A stretch of 64,000 nucleotides of DNA from Tenrec ecaudatus (taxonomy: Eukaryota > Chordata > Mammalia > Afrosoricida > Tenrecidae), in assembly GCF_050624435.1 (NCBI RefSeq), contig NC_134539.1:40270001-40334000 (forward strand), written 5' to 3'. This document shows positions 23,509 to 35,399 of this stretch, in pieces (position 1 is the stretch's first letter; every line of letters begins with the position of its first letter). A program made the translations under genes and the position numbers. The notes under the pieces are model-generated. The model did not search any database, was not told the origin of the DNA, and worked only from the letters and a program-made list of their open reading frames with translations.

Positions 23509-26500
23509 AAATGCCTGCACTCAGATACCCCAGTAACTCTAGCCAAGCCCAGGGTCACCATTGAGGTAGCGGATAAGTCCACCTCTTTCTTATTGGGCAT
23601 GGGGGATACCTATTCCTAACCTTCTTTCATATGTTGGGCATAGTCTCCCTTCCACAATCACTGTGATGGGAATTGATGGCCCCTCCTCAACACCCAACAG
23701 AACCCCCTTCGTGGCCTGCATCTTAAACCAATACCCTTTTTCCCATTCATCCCTAATAATCCTCTCATGTCCTGTTCCGTTGCTCAGATATGACATTTTA
23801 CAATGCCGCAAGGCCTCCATTTCCCCAATACCTCAGCATCCTCACGCTGCCCATCTCCTTTTTGCCGCTGTAACCACCCTGGGGCCAGACGCTCCTCCTA
23901 CCCCTCTGTCAGGTTTTCTATCCAGAGTAAACCCTCAGGTATGGGATTTATTCTCAACCGTAATAGCCTTCCATCAAACACCCATTAAAATCAAACTTAA
24001 AAACCCTGATTTTTTCCGTTGCACCAACAGTTTCCCATATCTAAAGAGACCCTTTTAGGAATTCAGCCTATCATCAATTTCCTGTTAACACACAATATTT
24101 TAGTCCCTATTAATTCTCCATGTAATATTCCCATTTCTCCAGTTCATAAACTCAATAACCATAACAGACGCTGTACGAACATCCGCCTTAATGCCGTGGT
24201 AGTACCTATACACCCTATAGTTTCCAACCCCTACACTTTATTAAGTAATATCCCACTGAAAAACACATATTTTACTGTTCTGGATCTTAAAGATGCTTTT
24301 TCTCCATCCCTCTGCACCCTGATTCCTACTTTCTTTGTGCGTTCACCTGGTCGGACCACCAATCTCAGATAGATCACAAGTTAGCCTGGCAGGTCCTCCC
24401 TCAAGGTTTCCACGACTTTCCCCACCTTTTCTGGCAGGCGTTATCGGCTGGCTTATCTCATTTTAATCCTCAAATTAGCACCTTACTGAAATATGTAGAC
24501 GACCTGCTAGTCTGTAGCCCATTGCTGTCTCACTATCAAACAGTCAGTGGTGAATTATTAAATTTCCTAGGGGCCAAGGGATATCGAGTATCCCACTCTA
24601 AGGCTCAGCTGTGCACCCAAAGCGTCACTTACCTGGGTATTTTGCTTTCACCTGAAGGCCAGCCTTTGACCACTTGCTGTACCCAAAATTTACAAGATTT
24701 ACTCCCTCCTGAAATGCAGCCCAAATTTTGTCCTCTTTAGGATTTGTGGGGTTTTTCCATTTCCGGATTCCCGACTTCACTCTCATTGACAAGCCCCTTT
24801 CTGAGGCAGCCAAAGAAACTCCCCAGGGGCCCCTGACCAACCCAGCAATCATTCATCAAGGGTTTGCTAAACTCCGTGCCTTATTACTTTCAGCTCTGAT
24901 TCTTGTTTTCCCCTCATCAAATGCACCTCTTCAACTCTTTACAGATGAGCAGCAGGGTATAGCACTGGGCGGGGGGTGTCTTGTACTAACAGCAGGGCCC
25001 GTCTCACCAGGTCCTAGCCCACCTGTCCAAACAGCTGGATGTCATGGTAAGGAACTGGCAACCCTGCATGCATGCACTAGAAGTAGAAGCGGAACTCACC
25101 AAACAAACTCTTAAACTCACTAACTTCCAGCCTCTCATTGTTTTGCCCCCCTACCAGCTATCAGACCTCTTAAGTCACAGTGCCCTTTGTTGGGAACTTC
25201 TCACATACAAGTATTCCACTTGTTATTTCTTGAGAACCCTCACATTACTGTTCAAACATGTCCACGCATTAGCCTTGCCACCCTGTCCCCTATTCACAAC
25301 CCTATGCCTACCTTACATCAGTGCACAGGAATCATTGAAACCTACCTCCACCCAATTCTGGACCTTCAGTCCCAACCCCTACCTGATCCACTATTGACCC
25401 TTTTTGTGGACGGCAGTTCCAGAGTAGATGATCAGGGGATCAGACGGGCAGCATAAGCTGTTGTCTCCCCCATTTGGGTGGTTGAAGCAGCCCCATTACC
25501 CCCTGGAACCACGTCCCAAAAGGCCGAGCTGGTGGCGCCTACCCAGGATTTAAAGTTGGCCCAGGGTCACGCTATTAATATTTACATGGATTCTAAATAT
25601 GCATACTTGATAGCTCACTTCTACTCAGCCATATTGGAGGAGCGTGGGTTCCTTTCTACTCATGGTTTTCCAATAGCAAATGGTGCTCACAGCAGGCAAC
25701 TGCTAAAGGCTTTACTCTTGCCATCTAAAGTAGCCATCGTGCACTGCAAACAGCATCAAACCGCCAAAGATCCCATCTCTCTGGGCAATGTCTGAGAAGA
25801 TGCCGCAGCCTACCAGCACACATTTCACCCGGAACCTGTCACCATAGCTCCAGCACTCAGCCCTTTACTTCCTCCTCTCAATAAATGGCAGCCGACACAC
25901 TCAGAGTCCGAAGTGCAGCTGCATAAAAGAAGAGGAGCTATTAAGGCCTCTGAGCAGTGGATGTATCTGAATACCAAACTTATCCTACCACCAGCCCCAA
26001 AACACTCCTTCCTCAGGGAAGTTCACGATACTTTACATCTAGGCCCCAAGGCCTTATTCCATTTCTTGTAACCTCGTATAAACCCGCTGGCTCTCCGCAC
26101 GGCTATCGAACAGGTACACTCAACTCGCACTGTTTGTGCCACCGCTAACTCCCAGAGCAATATTCATTCAGCCTCCAAGAAACCTCCACCAATTCCAAGG
26201 ACACCTCCCCGGTGAAGACTTGGCAATTGATTTTACACACATGTAAACATAACATAACACACATACTAAATATAACATCTTAAATATTTGTTAACTTTGG
26301 TGGATACCTTTACAGGATGGATCAAAGAATTCCCTACCAGCCACGAGACAGCAGATGCTGTCCCTCCAACTCTCCTGGAATCTATAATCCCTAGGTTTGG
26401 CCTTCCACACTCTGTCAAGTCTGTCAATGGCCCAGCCTTCATTTTGCAGGTGTTCCAACAGATCTCAGCCACCCTGGGAGCGGATTGGAAACTACATATT

Positions 26501-26900
26501 CCTTATCAACCCCTCCCTCCCCAGTAGTCAGGCAAGGGGGAGTGTGCCAATGAACTTAGAAAGTCCCAGTTAATTAAGCTCTGTTTAGAGGTCCACCTCT
26601 CTTGGCTAGATCTATTTCCCGTTGCCTTAACCTGCCTCTGGGCTTCCCCCAGGGATTCCACGGGTCTCAGCCCATTTGAAATTCTATATGCCATCCATTT
26701 ATCCTAAATTATTCTCTGCCTGAGAATTAAACTCTGCTTTTAGCTCACTTACCCACTCTATCTTTGCTCAGCAATTTACTCAGGTCCTACACAGACCAAT
26801 AGCTTCTGGACGTGGGAGACACCACTTCTGGGCACCAACACCTAACTTCTCCCCAGGAGACTAGGTCGTAGTGAAAACTTGTCCCACGCCTGGACCTGGA
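23509..26900 (+). pseudogene. pol: ERV pro-pol remnant
   Basis: Protease text begins about 23521 ('VTIEVADKSTSFLL'), but the DTG active site is replaced ('LLGMGDTYS', about 23590-23616). Reverse transcriptase follows in pieces: 'ETLLGIQPII' (about 24048), 'FTVLDLKDAF' (about 24270-24300), the intact catalytic box YVDD at 24492-24503, then 'AKGYRVSHSKAQLC'. RNase H shows 'LFVDGSSR' (about 25396), 'KAELVAP' and 'YMDSKYA' (about 25580). Integrase keeps 'LVDTFTGW' (about 26300), but the second catalytic Asp is Val (codon 26423-26425), and the zinc-binding part is degraded. At least a dozen stops and several frame shifts occur, so pol is dead. Confidence 0.92.
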
Positions 26901-27096
26901 CTCCAGCCATGGGGGGGAAGGACCATACACCATAATACTCACCACCCCATAGACAGTCAAACTGGTAGGATTGACGGGCTGGTATCATTTGATGTGGGTC
27001 AAGCTAGCACCCTTGGAACCCAAGCCCACTGAAGATACATGGACTTCCAACCTCATCAGTCCAACTTCACTCCGCCTAACCAAAACCTTCCCCTAA

Positions 27097-28940
27097 ATGA
27101 GTTTGGCATGCCTCCTCCTCTTTCTATTTTTTACCCCCTTATGTGATTTTGGAATAGGCCTTGCGGCAACTGCTCCAGCCAAATGCACCACTGGTCAAAA
27201 GGTCTGTTTGGGGCTCAGTTAGGTTGAGGTTTGTTCCTGCTTTTCCTCTTCAGGTGTTGTCTTCCGTAAACAAGGAAATGCGCTCACCCGGCCACCGATG
27301 GCAGTCCATAGTTGCCGAAACCTGGGCTGATGATTTGGGAATCCATTCGCAGGTTATAGGCAAATAGTACTGTCAGCCTGAAGGTTGCCAATCTCTGGTG
27401 TCGGTGCCTGTAAAACGCTCTCACGGCACTCCCCCACTGTGGTCCCACACCCTCCTTTGGCTCCCGTATGACCAAGCAAATCTCGTGGTTGCAGCACTAT
27501 ACGGGTAAAAGAAAATGGAGGTTGCCCATGGGATTCCTGTGTAATGCACAAATACCAAATAGATCTGGAAGGAAAGCAGAAACAAAAGTATCGTCTTCTC
27601 ACTGGTAACCATCATAACGGTACTTTTTGGATCAACATCCCTGACCCATGGGACACTCGCTGTCAGGAAGGTGTCCTAGGAAAAATCTACCTGTATCCGG
27701 GCTCCTCTGACCCTTGTGAATCTATATATATCTATTGTGCTTACATATGTACTGGTCTGGCCAATCAAACCGGCTAACTCAGAAAGCCCAACAAGAACTT
27801 AAAGAACAGGTTACAGGACAGAAGTCCAAGGGAAAACCATTGTCTTGGCTCACTGTTACCCAAGAAGGGGCAGCCCTTCTTAACAAATTCCAACCTGGTT
27901 AATCTTTTCTCTTGTTTCCTTTGTGCTGCCCTCCATAGGTCTCCTCTGGCAGCAGTAACTTTGCCTCAACTGTTTAACTACACAGAAAAAACAGACACCT
28001 TTCCGCCAGTAATCTGACTCTCCCTGTTCCACAATCCACTGCTTAAAAAATGGCGGCTTTGCTATTCCGACCCGGGACAAAGTTGTAACAGCAAAACAAG
28101 TGACCTCACTCCCCCCCCCCCAATGTCCCCAGGCAGATTCTTTTGGTGCAAGGGCACCCTGACAAAAGGCCTTTCCACTCCTTCCCCAGCCCATCTATGT
28201 ATGCCAGTCACCCTGGTACCCCAGCTAACTATGTACACAGCCCCTGAGGTAAATGCTCTACAAAAAACCTCCCATAGCACCACCAGATACTCATGGGCAG
28301 TGTTCCTCCCTGTCATGGTTGGTTTAGCAGGAGCCTCTTCCTTGGTTGGCTCAGGAATGGAGGCAGGAGCCCTATCCCACCCTGAGCTCTTCACAAAGCT
28401 GGTCCTTCAAACTGCAAGAAATAATTGAAGACACTGAATTATGTTTAAATCTCTTACAGCACCAAATAACATCCCTAGCACAAGTAGCCTATGGAACAGA
28501 AAGGCCCTAGACCTCTTGATGGCCAATAAAGGGGGAATGCACATGTGCCTGAACGAGGAGTGTTGCTATTATGTTAACGAATCCGGGTTGGTGGAAACCA
28601 GTATCAACAAACTTCATGAGTTGGGAAAAAAGCTCTCTGGTTGAACCCCCAGCGTCCAACAGAGAGGTTGGTGGTCTAATCCAGTCATCAGTTGGGTTGC
28701 TCATCTAATAACCCCTCTTATAACCATATGCATGCACTCTGCTACTTCTGGCTCCCTGTTTGCTGAACTTTCTTCGCAACCGAATGCAAGAAATTTCTCG
28801 TATTGCCATTAATCAAAAGTTATTGCGCTCTTACTGTCCTTTCCCACAGGAGCCAGGCATTCCTGACACGTTAGCCCCTCCCACGTTGTCCCAATACCAG
28901 CAGATAGTAGCCAGAAGATTTGTTGCCCCTATTATCAAAG
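27097..28940 (+). pseudogene. env: ERV env remnant
   Basis: Env is the membrane fusion glycoprotein. An ATG at 27097 opens a hydrophobic signal peptide ('ACLLLFLFFTPLC'), which is cut by an early stop at about 27220. SU is unreadable in one frame. In TM, a fusion-peptide-like stretch 'FLPVMVGLAGASSL' is near 28300-28345, with no basic cleavage site directly ahead. The heptad region (about 28490-28560) is followed by 'LNEECCYY' (Cys pair at 28561-28566). The first Cys expected in the CX6CC motif is replaced and a nearby Cys lies two residues later, so the motif is altered. A frame change follows, and a tail with 'RNRMQEISRIAINQ' ends close to the 3' LTR. Not functional. Confidence 0.85.
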
Positions 28941-28948
28941 AGTTGGAC

Positions 28949-29498
28949 TGTCTGACCAGATCAATAACATGTGGGCTCCTAGCAGCACGTGACTTCTGAT
29001 ACTTCCCTCACCCATGTGCAGAGCTGAGTAGAACTGGCTGACACAACTAGAAGCGAGTGACCTTTGAACCTCCCCCAAACCACATGTGGAGCTGACCAGA
29101 GCTCTGCAAATCCTTTTTCGCATGGCCAGCTTCATGGCCAGTTTCAGTCCGTTTTGCTCACAGCCCACCCTGAACCTTTAACACGGCCCTTTTTGCTCAC
29201 AACGTGCCCTGCTCCCAGCAAGAATACACCCGGAACCAGGAAGACAATTTATATTCCAGAATCCCAGGCATACCTGTATCTCCCAACCGCTGACTACTTT
29301 ACCTTATACGGACTCAAGGCAGCCCAGTCACACGTTCCCCAGCAATATAAACACCACCCCTGGAGCCTGGAGTGCGACTCCCTCAGCCTAGACACTGTGG
29401 ACTGTGGGACTTCACCCAGGCTGGGTTTTTCTCTCCAATAAAGCCTGCTTGCTTAAATTAGACTGATTTGGTATATGGCACCCTTCAACAACCTTACA
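28949..29498 (+). repeat. ERV 3' LTR
   Basis: Pairs with 21014-21528. TATAAA lies at 29346-29351, AATAAA at 29437-29442, and it ends 'ACCTTACA'. It is about 35 bp longer than the 5' LTR, mainly because 'ttttgctcaca(g/a)' and its downstream text occur twice between about 29150 and 29210. The polypurine tract expected just upstream is eroded. Confidence 0.9.
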
Positions 29499-29955
29499 AT
29501 AGCACTTGTGACATAAATCCTAATATGAACATCAACAAAAAACAAACCCAGAATATGTTGAAAACCAGATTAGGTCCAGTGTGTATCCAAAGGATGTTCA
29601 ATTGACAAAGTTTTTACTGTTCAAGTAAGATTTATCCCTTTTATCTTCCATTCTCATCTCTCCAATGCACTGCACTTTCCTCCCATCCCTCAATTATGCA
29701 TAGAGGGCGATCATCAGAGGCTTATTTCCTATGTAGTTCCCCACAACATATCTTATGCTCCCACAACATATCTTATGCTCCCACTGTAATCTATAGCTTC
29801 TGCAAACCAGATTCTCACAAGTTAGGCTATGATACTAATAATGACTTTGGATTATATGACTTACAATCCTTTGGTGGCTGATGATGGTGTGCTTCTTCCA
29901 TGCCAATTCACTTGATGTAAAACCCAAAGCTTTAAGGATCATTAATGAGAAAATT
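29499..29955. other. Unassigned stretch with a short tandem repeat
   Basis: 'acaacatatcttatgctccc' occurs twice in a row at about 29746-29787 (period 21). A short match to the antisense L1 UTR ('ggtgtgcttcttccatg') lies near 29887. Otherwise nothing was recognised. Confidence 0.4.
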
Positions 29956-29959
29956 GAGA

Positions 29960-30870
29960 CAAATCCATGTGCCCTAGTGCAGGGCATACACGGACTATAA
30001 GAGATAACAAAGTAAAAACACCCTGTGGAAGACAAAATATATGGGTGGGACCTATTAAAAATAAAACCCTGTGTACTTTGGAAAACTTCATTAAGAGCAT
30101 AAAAAGAGGGTCCACAGATTGTGATACTTATTAACGACATAATGGAAAAGGATTATTTACTGAAATTATTTTTTTAATTACAAGCCTACAGCAAGATAAA
30201 ACACTTATAACCCTCTAAGAAGGTGAGCAAAGAACAATTCACAAAGAATGACACTCAAATGGTCAAGACATGCTAGTTGTCTGGGAAATGCAAGTCAAAA
30301 CAACCATGAGATACCATCTAACATCTATAACTGAAGCCCAATTTAGGAAAAAATAAAGAACAATCTGAGAACAAGGAATTCTGTAGAGGCTGTGGTGACT
30401 TTGGAACTCTTCTACACTGCTGGTGGGCTTGTAAATGCATACAGTCACTGTGGAAGGCAACATGGCAATTCCTAAAACAGCTGTCAATTGAAATATCATA
30501 TGACCCAGTAATACCATTACAAGCATAACCCCCCCTCCCCCGCCCCCCCACAGAAAGAAACAAAGAAATCATGAACAGAAGTATACTTCTCCATGTTCCT
30601 TGCAGCACAATTCACAATAGCAAGAAGCTGGAAAAAGCCTAATTCCCATTGGTAGAAGATTGGATTCAAAGAAACCGTCTGTTATATAAACAGAATATTA
30701 CTCATATCTAAAAAAAAACGATTAAAACATGAAACACCTCAACTCATGGAGCGATCTGGAAGAAATTGTGCTGAATGAAGTTAGTCAATCCCTAAAGGAC
30801 ACACATTTTATGAGTCCACTGCCATAGGAACAGGCATACGCTCGGACAGTTAGGGCACCCATTCTGCTTC
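29960..30870 (+). pseudogene. Old L1, ORF2 3' end and start of 3' UTR, sense
   Basis: Conserved L1 blocks appear in order: 'aatgcaagtcaaaacaac', 'gagataccatctaacatc', 'ctgctggtgggcttgtaaat', 'cactgtggaaggcaacatgg', 'atatcatatgacccagtaat', 'cacaattcacaatagc' and 'gaagttagtcaatccctaaa'. They encode the C-terminal part of ORF2p and run into the 3' UTR. No open frame is kept. A C-rich run at 30531-30550 interrupts it. Confidence 0.85.
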
Positions 30871-32162
30871 CCAGGTGTGGCAGACAGGCTAGTAGAGACA
30901 CTGATCAGCATCAATGAACCACCTACCATCCCCTCTAGGTAAGTATTTTGAAGGTCACTTTGCCGGAGGGCTCCTAATGTCAGCTGGGGTCAGATGGTCA
31001 AAGATGGAGAAGGGGATGCTGTTTACTGAGAGGCTCTCATGTAACCTATGATGAGGTCCCGCCTGGGCTGGTAGATAGCCGTGTCAGAGGATGAAGGCTA
31101 CTGATAGGGAAAAAACAAGTCCAAAGAGGAGAAAGGGAGCAAACAGGTCTGAGAAACATAAATGTATGCCTGTTTGTAGGAAAAGAGGGAGTAGCGACCT
31201 CCAACTGGGGGATGGAGGCATGATGACTAAAAATGCTTTTGGGGACTTTAGGTGGAGGGATGGTCTTTGGTGATATGTGCTGAATGAGCCACATGTACCT
31301 GGGCTTTTGGATGCCTCCCGGGGACCCAAGCCAGGGTGCAAGGGAACACTGCGGCACTGAATCCTGGATCTTCAAGGCACAAAGCATGCCAAGGGGGCTG
31401 CATCAGGGAGATCTGATGCAGAAACGCCACAGGGTGAACTGGACTCTACCTCAGGTACAATTGTAAGTTGAGGATTTAAAAGGAAAAATACATGGTGTCT
31501 GAGGAAGTGAAAGACAAATGTACCAAAACTGTTGAACTCAGCAGGTGGACACATGGTCTTGTTACATCAATGCTCTATATTCTGTATTAATTAATATATG
31601 TATTACTCTGAAAAACCTGTGATGGACAGTCTCAGTGATTATTATTGTAAATTTACCTGACAATTACCCCCATTGTTTGTCTAAATAATGCTTCTCCCCC
31701 CAAGGAAGGATTGATTCTCTACAATTGAGTAATTCAGGTACTGTAATGTGGAGTTAGCCTACCTTGGCCTAATATCCCCTCAAAAGGGCTTTAAAAATTA
31801 GTAGCAGAGTCTAATCAAAGACAATATTAAGGAAAGATGGTTATGCCTCAAAGGGGTGACGGATAAGACTCTACTCTAAATTAACAAGGAGATTTTGAAA
31901 GGGAGCAAAAGGTAGAAAGCAAACAAACACCCATACAAACAAAAGTCATGAGCTCTATGAACTAGTTTGCAACTCACACTGAATCCTCGCTCTAACTTAA
32001 AATGAATTCGTTCATACATCCTGGGCTTCCTCAATACTAGCCCTCAGGAAAGGAACATAGTAAAATGTGGGGAAGAAGTAAATGGTTCCCACGTATGAGA
32101 TAAAATAGCATCTGGGGTCTGAAAGGCTTGTCTCCTAACAAGCAGCCACCTAAGTTAGTCTC
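30871..32162 (+). mobile_element. Probable L1 3' UTR continuation, sense
   Basis: The left part (30871-31560) is GC-richer and not diagnostic. The right end (about 32098-32155: 'atagcatctggggtctgaaa' then 'caagcagccacctaag') matches the sense form of the L1 3' UTR seen elsewhere in the window ('ggtctTAAAggcttg', 'aacaagcggccatctagctc'). It is cut at 32163 by an LTR insertion. The two parts may be one L1 or two. Confidence 0.5.
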
Positions 32163-32736
32163 TGTGGTAGTTACAAAATCTGGTGTCAATTTGAGGATTA
32201 GGAGTGTAGCGGTGGAGTCTAGGCTGTCTGCCAGGATATAGCCAATGAGGCCTCTGTGTGGACATGGCCTTCTCCTAAGAATCCTGGGAAATCCTGTTTT
32301 TCCTCCTTGAAGTGGGAGATACTACTCTCTCTGAACTCACACGCTTGGAGACTCTACTGACAAGGCTGACTCCCTGCGTGACATCCCTCAGGAGAAGCCA
32401 CATGGACCTACCCTGATGCAAGCAGACCTCAGGAGCCAGCGAAGCCACGTAGAGACTCCTGCCAGTGCTGAGATGCTTACAATGCCACTGGATCCACAAG
32501 ATTTTGCACGCACTGACATGTGATCTTCTTGCATTCGGTGTCATTTTAGGTGTTTCATGAGTCTGAAAAGGACATTATAGTTTGATATTGGATATAATAG
32601 CTTGATATTGGGCTAATATTGGACTTGATCTAGACTGGGCTGCAATGTGTTCTCAATATTCAATTGCTCTTGTGTAAAAACCTTTTTCTTATGAGTCTCT
32701 CTGGATTTGTTTCTCTAGTCAACACAGACTAACACA
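32163..32736 (-). mobile_element. ERVL-type LTR, antisense
   Basis: On the minus strand it starts 'TGTGTTAGTCTGTG' at 32736 and ends 'GTAACTACCACA' near 32165. Same family as the copies at 41540 and 58215. 'gtctc' occurs at 32158-32162 and again at 32737-32741, consistent with a 5-bp target duplication (the left edge is two bases off the TG). Confidence 0.8.
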
Positions 32737-32741
32737 GTCTC

Positions 32742-33270
32742 CTCTGTCTTGTCTCATAGAATATGCTGTGATAGTGTCCAGGCTTCCTCCCTCCTCTTAA
32801 GACCTGTCTCCTTCAGTTTCAGGGTCCCTAAGTAATGGAAGGTCTATAACATAAGATCTTTGTTCAAACAAACTTGGTTTTCCTGGCTTTTACTTCTCAT
32901 TTGAAGATTTGTGTCTGAAAGAACTGTTTCATTCAGCCTGTGTATATATCCCGTGAGAACAAATGTAGGGAGATACTGGCATTTGGAAGAAGGATCCCCC
33001 ATTCTTCTATCTCCTGCATGTGAAAATAGAAGTTAGAATCTTGCAAATCCACCTGGTTTCTGTAATCCAGAAAATGTGACTGGCACGGCGGGCCCTCTTG
33101 GTGCCCACCCCACAAGAACATGAGGGAGAACGGAAACCAAAGGAGAAACAATTGGGCAAGTTCTGGGTTAAGGGGCTGGATGACAAGTAACTTAAACTGC
33201 TTGTAACCAAAGTGGTGCCTGGACTAATAGACCCCCACCCACCACCAACCATCCACCATAAAACATTGTT
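32742..33270. other. Unassigned stretch
   Basis: No clear gene. It may be the right flank of the L1 interrupted by the LTR. Confidence 0.3.
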
Positions 33271-33770
33271 TTAAGAAAGGATGGAGATCCTCATGGTGAT
33301 ATCCTCTAACCATTGCCATTTGTCTTGGTTTATCTGGGGATAACAAAGCAAGACAAAGTACTGCTGCAAATTGCGGAAAACTCTGTAGAGCAAAAATATC
33401 ACCATCTGAAGTGACTGTTTCTTTATGTATCCTCCATGCTTCTTAAGACAATATGTCCACATCTCTAAGCATTCCCTGAAAAAGTTTGTGCTTTTTGATG
33501 TGAAAATTGAAGCTGAGGCATCTTCAAAAGACACCAACTGTCTTTCTTTGAAATACTCTTTGAGATTGGGAACAAAAAGAAAATCTGAAAGGGAAAGAAT
33601 CTGCATAACTTTCCTAGACTTTTTCTTACTAATATAGTTATCCATTTCCTTTCACTCTCCTCATAGTAAGCCCCAATAATCATCCTGTGGCCCTTGAGAA
33701 AATCTATCAATTTTTTCCTTTGTAATAAAAAAGCAAAACAACAAAACCTGGAAAAAAAAAAGCCCAACAA
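33271..33770 (-). other. Unidentified open frames
   Basis: A 124-codon minus-strand frame (33645 to 33271) has varied composition, including 'FRECLEMWTYCLKKHGG' and 'YPQINQDKWQWLED', and overlaps a second 101-codon frame. A T-run followed by CAG lies just upstream (about 33750-33762 on the minus strand) and could be read as a splice acceptor. I recognise no family. By composition, one or two frames of this length are expected by chance in the window, so this is only a candidate pseudogene or exon. Confidence 0.2.
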
Positions 33771-34829
33771 ACTACAGTCACCATACCTTTCTAAACTTGA
33801 ATTTTACTGGCCAATAGATTACCCCTCAGATTCACTGTTTTAATTGGACTTAGTTCTGTGGCTCATATTGGTAAATCCAAGACTTATCTCCAGGTAAAAT
33901 TTGTTTCCATAAAAATCATCCTTACTTGATACAATCTTGTTTAAAGACCAATGGAAAGATCGACTCTTCAAGGTTTTTACACAGCATTTAAAATGAAAAT
34001 GTTTCTTTGAAGGCACTCTAAAACTACTAAGACAAGTGAATTCATAAGAGAACTCTCTACAATCCTCTACTTAATACAGAGATATGTTTAAGAATGGTTT
34101 CTTTTGGATAAGGTGGTGCATGTGAGAGTTGTAATTCTTAAATGAATACTTTATTTACTGTCGTTGTAAATATTTAGAAATAAAACTTGAGGCTTTGATA
34201 TATGTAGAAGTCTGAATGGGTTTTAGCCACTTCTCAGAAACATTCCTCATGAAGCGTTATTTCTGAGGAACAAAAAGAAATAGAGAAAGCATTAACAATC
34301 TTTGACTTTTGAATTCTAACCATGTCACTAATTAGTTATATGATTGAGAGCAATTCAATCTATCATATTTTATCACCTATTAAAGTGGATTTTAATTAAA
34401 AAGTAATAACAAGTTAATAGATGTGACGATAAAGTAATAAAATTTACTGGACTTGCTTTAAAAACCCAGCATTTTGAAAAGATAGAACACAATTGTTGGT
34501 AAGCTAGCATAAAATTCAAGGCCTCCTATAGAAAGTGATTGCATAACCAATACCTTAATACAAAAACAAAAATGTTGCCATAGCAACCCTTTGTAAAAAT
34601 GAACCAAATACACTGCCTGGTGCTAATTCAGAAAAGTCCATTGGACGGACCACATCAGCTCTAGTTTCTCAGATATGGTGTTCCACTATATGTTCAGCGA
34701 TTATATTTGTTTAGATACTAAAATATTAGTTTATAAACAGTTTTAAATATGAAACTAATTTGACCCCCAAATTACAGGACAAGACAAAAAAGGCAAGAAA
34801 TAGATGAAAAATAATTAGGTATTAAGGGA
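33771..34829. other. Unassigned AT-rich DNA
   Basis: Nothing recognised. Confidence 0.3.
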
Positions 34830-34849
34830 CTTCCAAGGTAAGCTGTACA

Positions 34850-34995
34850 GAGACCCATAGTGGCCAATTGGTTACGTGATGTGAATCCATCAGCCACCCT
34901 CCATCCTTTAAAAGATTTAGAGGTTTGGAAAATCAAGGGGGCACTTCTTCCCAGTCATTTGGGGTCACCATGAATTATGAAAGGCGTGAGGGCAA
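34850..34995 (+). repeat. Possible diverged AfroSINE
   Basis: 'ttggggtcaccatgaattat' and 'gaaaggcgtgagggc' fit a mutated SINE tail, and 'gggggcacttcttccc' fits the body. The head is not convincing. Confidence 0.4.
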
Positions 34996-35163
34996 TTTAG
35001 AGTATTAAAGATCTAAGACTTCCTAACAATGTCATAAATATTTTGACAATGTAAAAATCTCTTCTTCATATTATGCAGGAAACCTTTCAGAACACATTTT
35101 TATAGAGAGATGTCAATAGATAATTCATGTTAAATATTTCAGAAGTGAGGTTGACTCCAAGCT

Positions 35164-35255
35164 TCTTTTTTTTAAAACATTTTATTAGGAATCATACAAC
35201 TCTTATCACAATCCATGCATATACATACATCAATTGTATAAAGCACAGAAATTGT
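35164..35255 (-). mobile_element. L1 3' terminus, antisense (very short)
   Basis: T-run, then 'aaaacattttattaggaatc', 'tacaactcttatcacaatcc' and 'catcaattgtataaagcac', the same terminal text as at 63893 and 1887. Only about 90 bp remain, a severely 5'-truncated L1. Confidence 0.85.
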
Positions 35256-35399
35256 AAATTTTCTTTTAAGAAGTTCTGTGCACTGATGGAGATGTTGTGC
35301 CATTTTATAAGAAGACTGGGCTATTTTTAATTTAATAAAGGAGTTTTTACTATGACAGACCTCTTTTAGGTTACAGAACTTTTGAATCTCTGTTTATTG

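Larger units (their letters stand above)
21014..29498 (+). mobile_element. Class I endogenous retrovirus, complete but dead
   Basis: About 8.5 kb with LTR - primer site - gag - pro - pol - env - LTR in sense orientation. The primer site matches tRNA-Phe, and the Gag and RT text resembles the HERV-H/HERV-F (gammaretrovirus-like) group. Every gene carries stops and frameshifts, and several catalytic residues are lost. The two LTRs differ at roughly one base in five or six over a 137-bp stretch that I compared by eye, so the insertion is old. No clear target duplication was found around the chosen ends, and the 5' boundary could lie a few bases further left. It interrupts or abuts an antisense L1 3' UTR. 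Confidence 0.93.

Noticed and set aside
22809..25795. Open frames with retroviral similarity as domesticated genes
   Set aside because: Each covers only part of a domain, neighbours are out of frame, and active-site residues are lost in pro and integrase. Nothing suggests selection.
29746..29787. Short direct repeats as a CRISPR or regulatory array
   Set aside because: Only two 21-bp units in a mammalian repeat-rich context.
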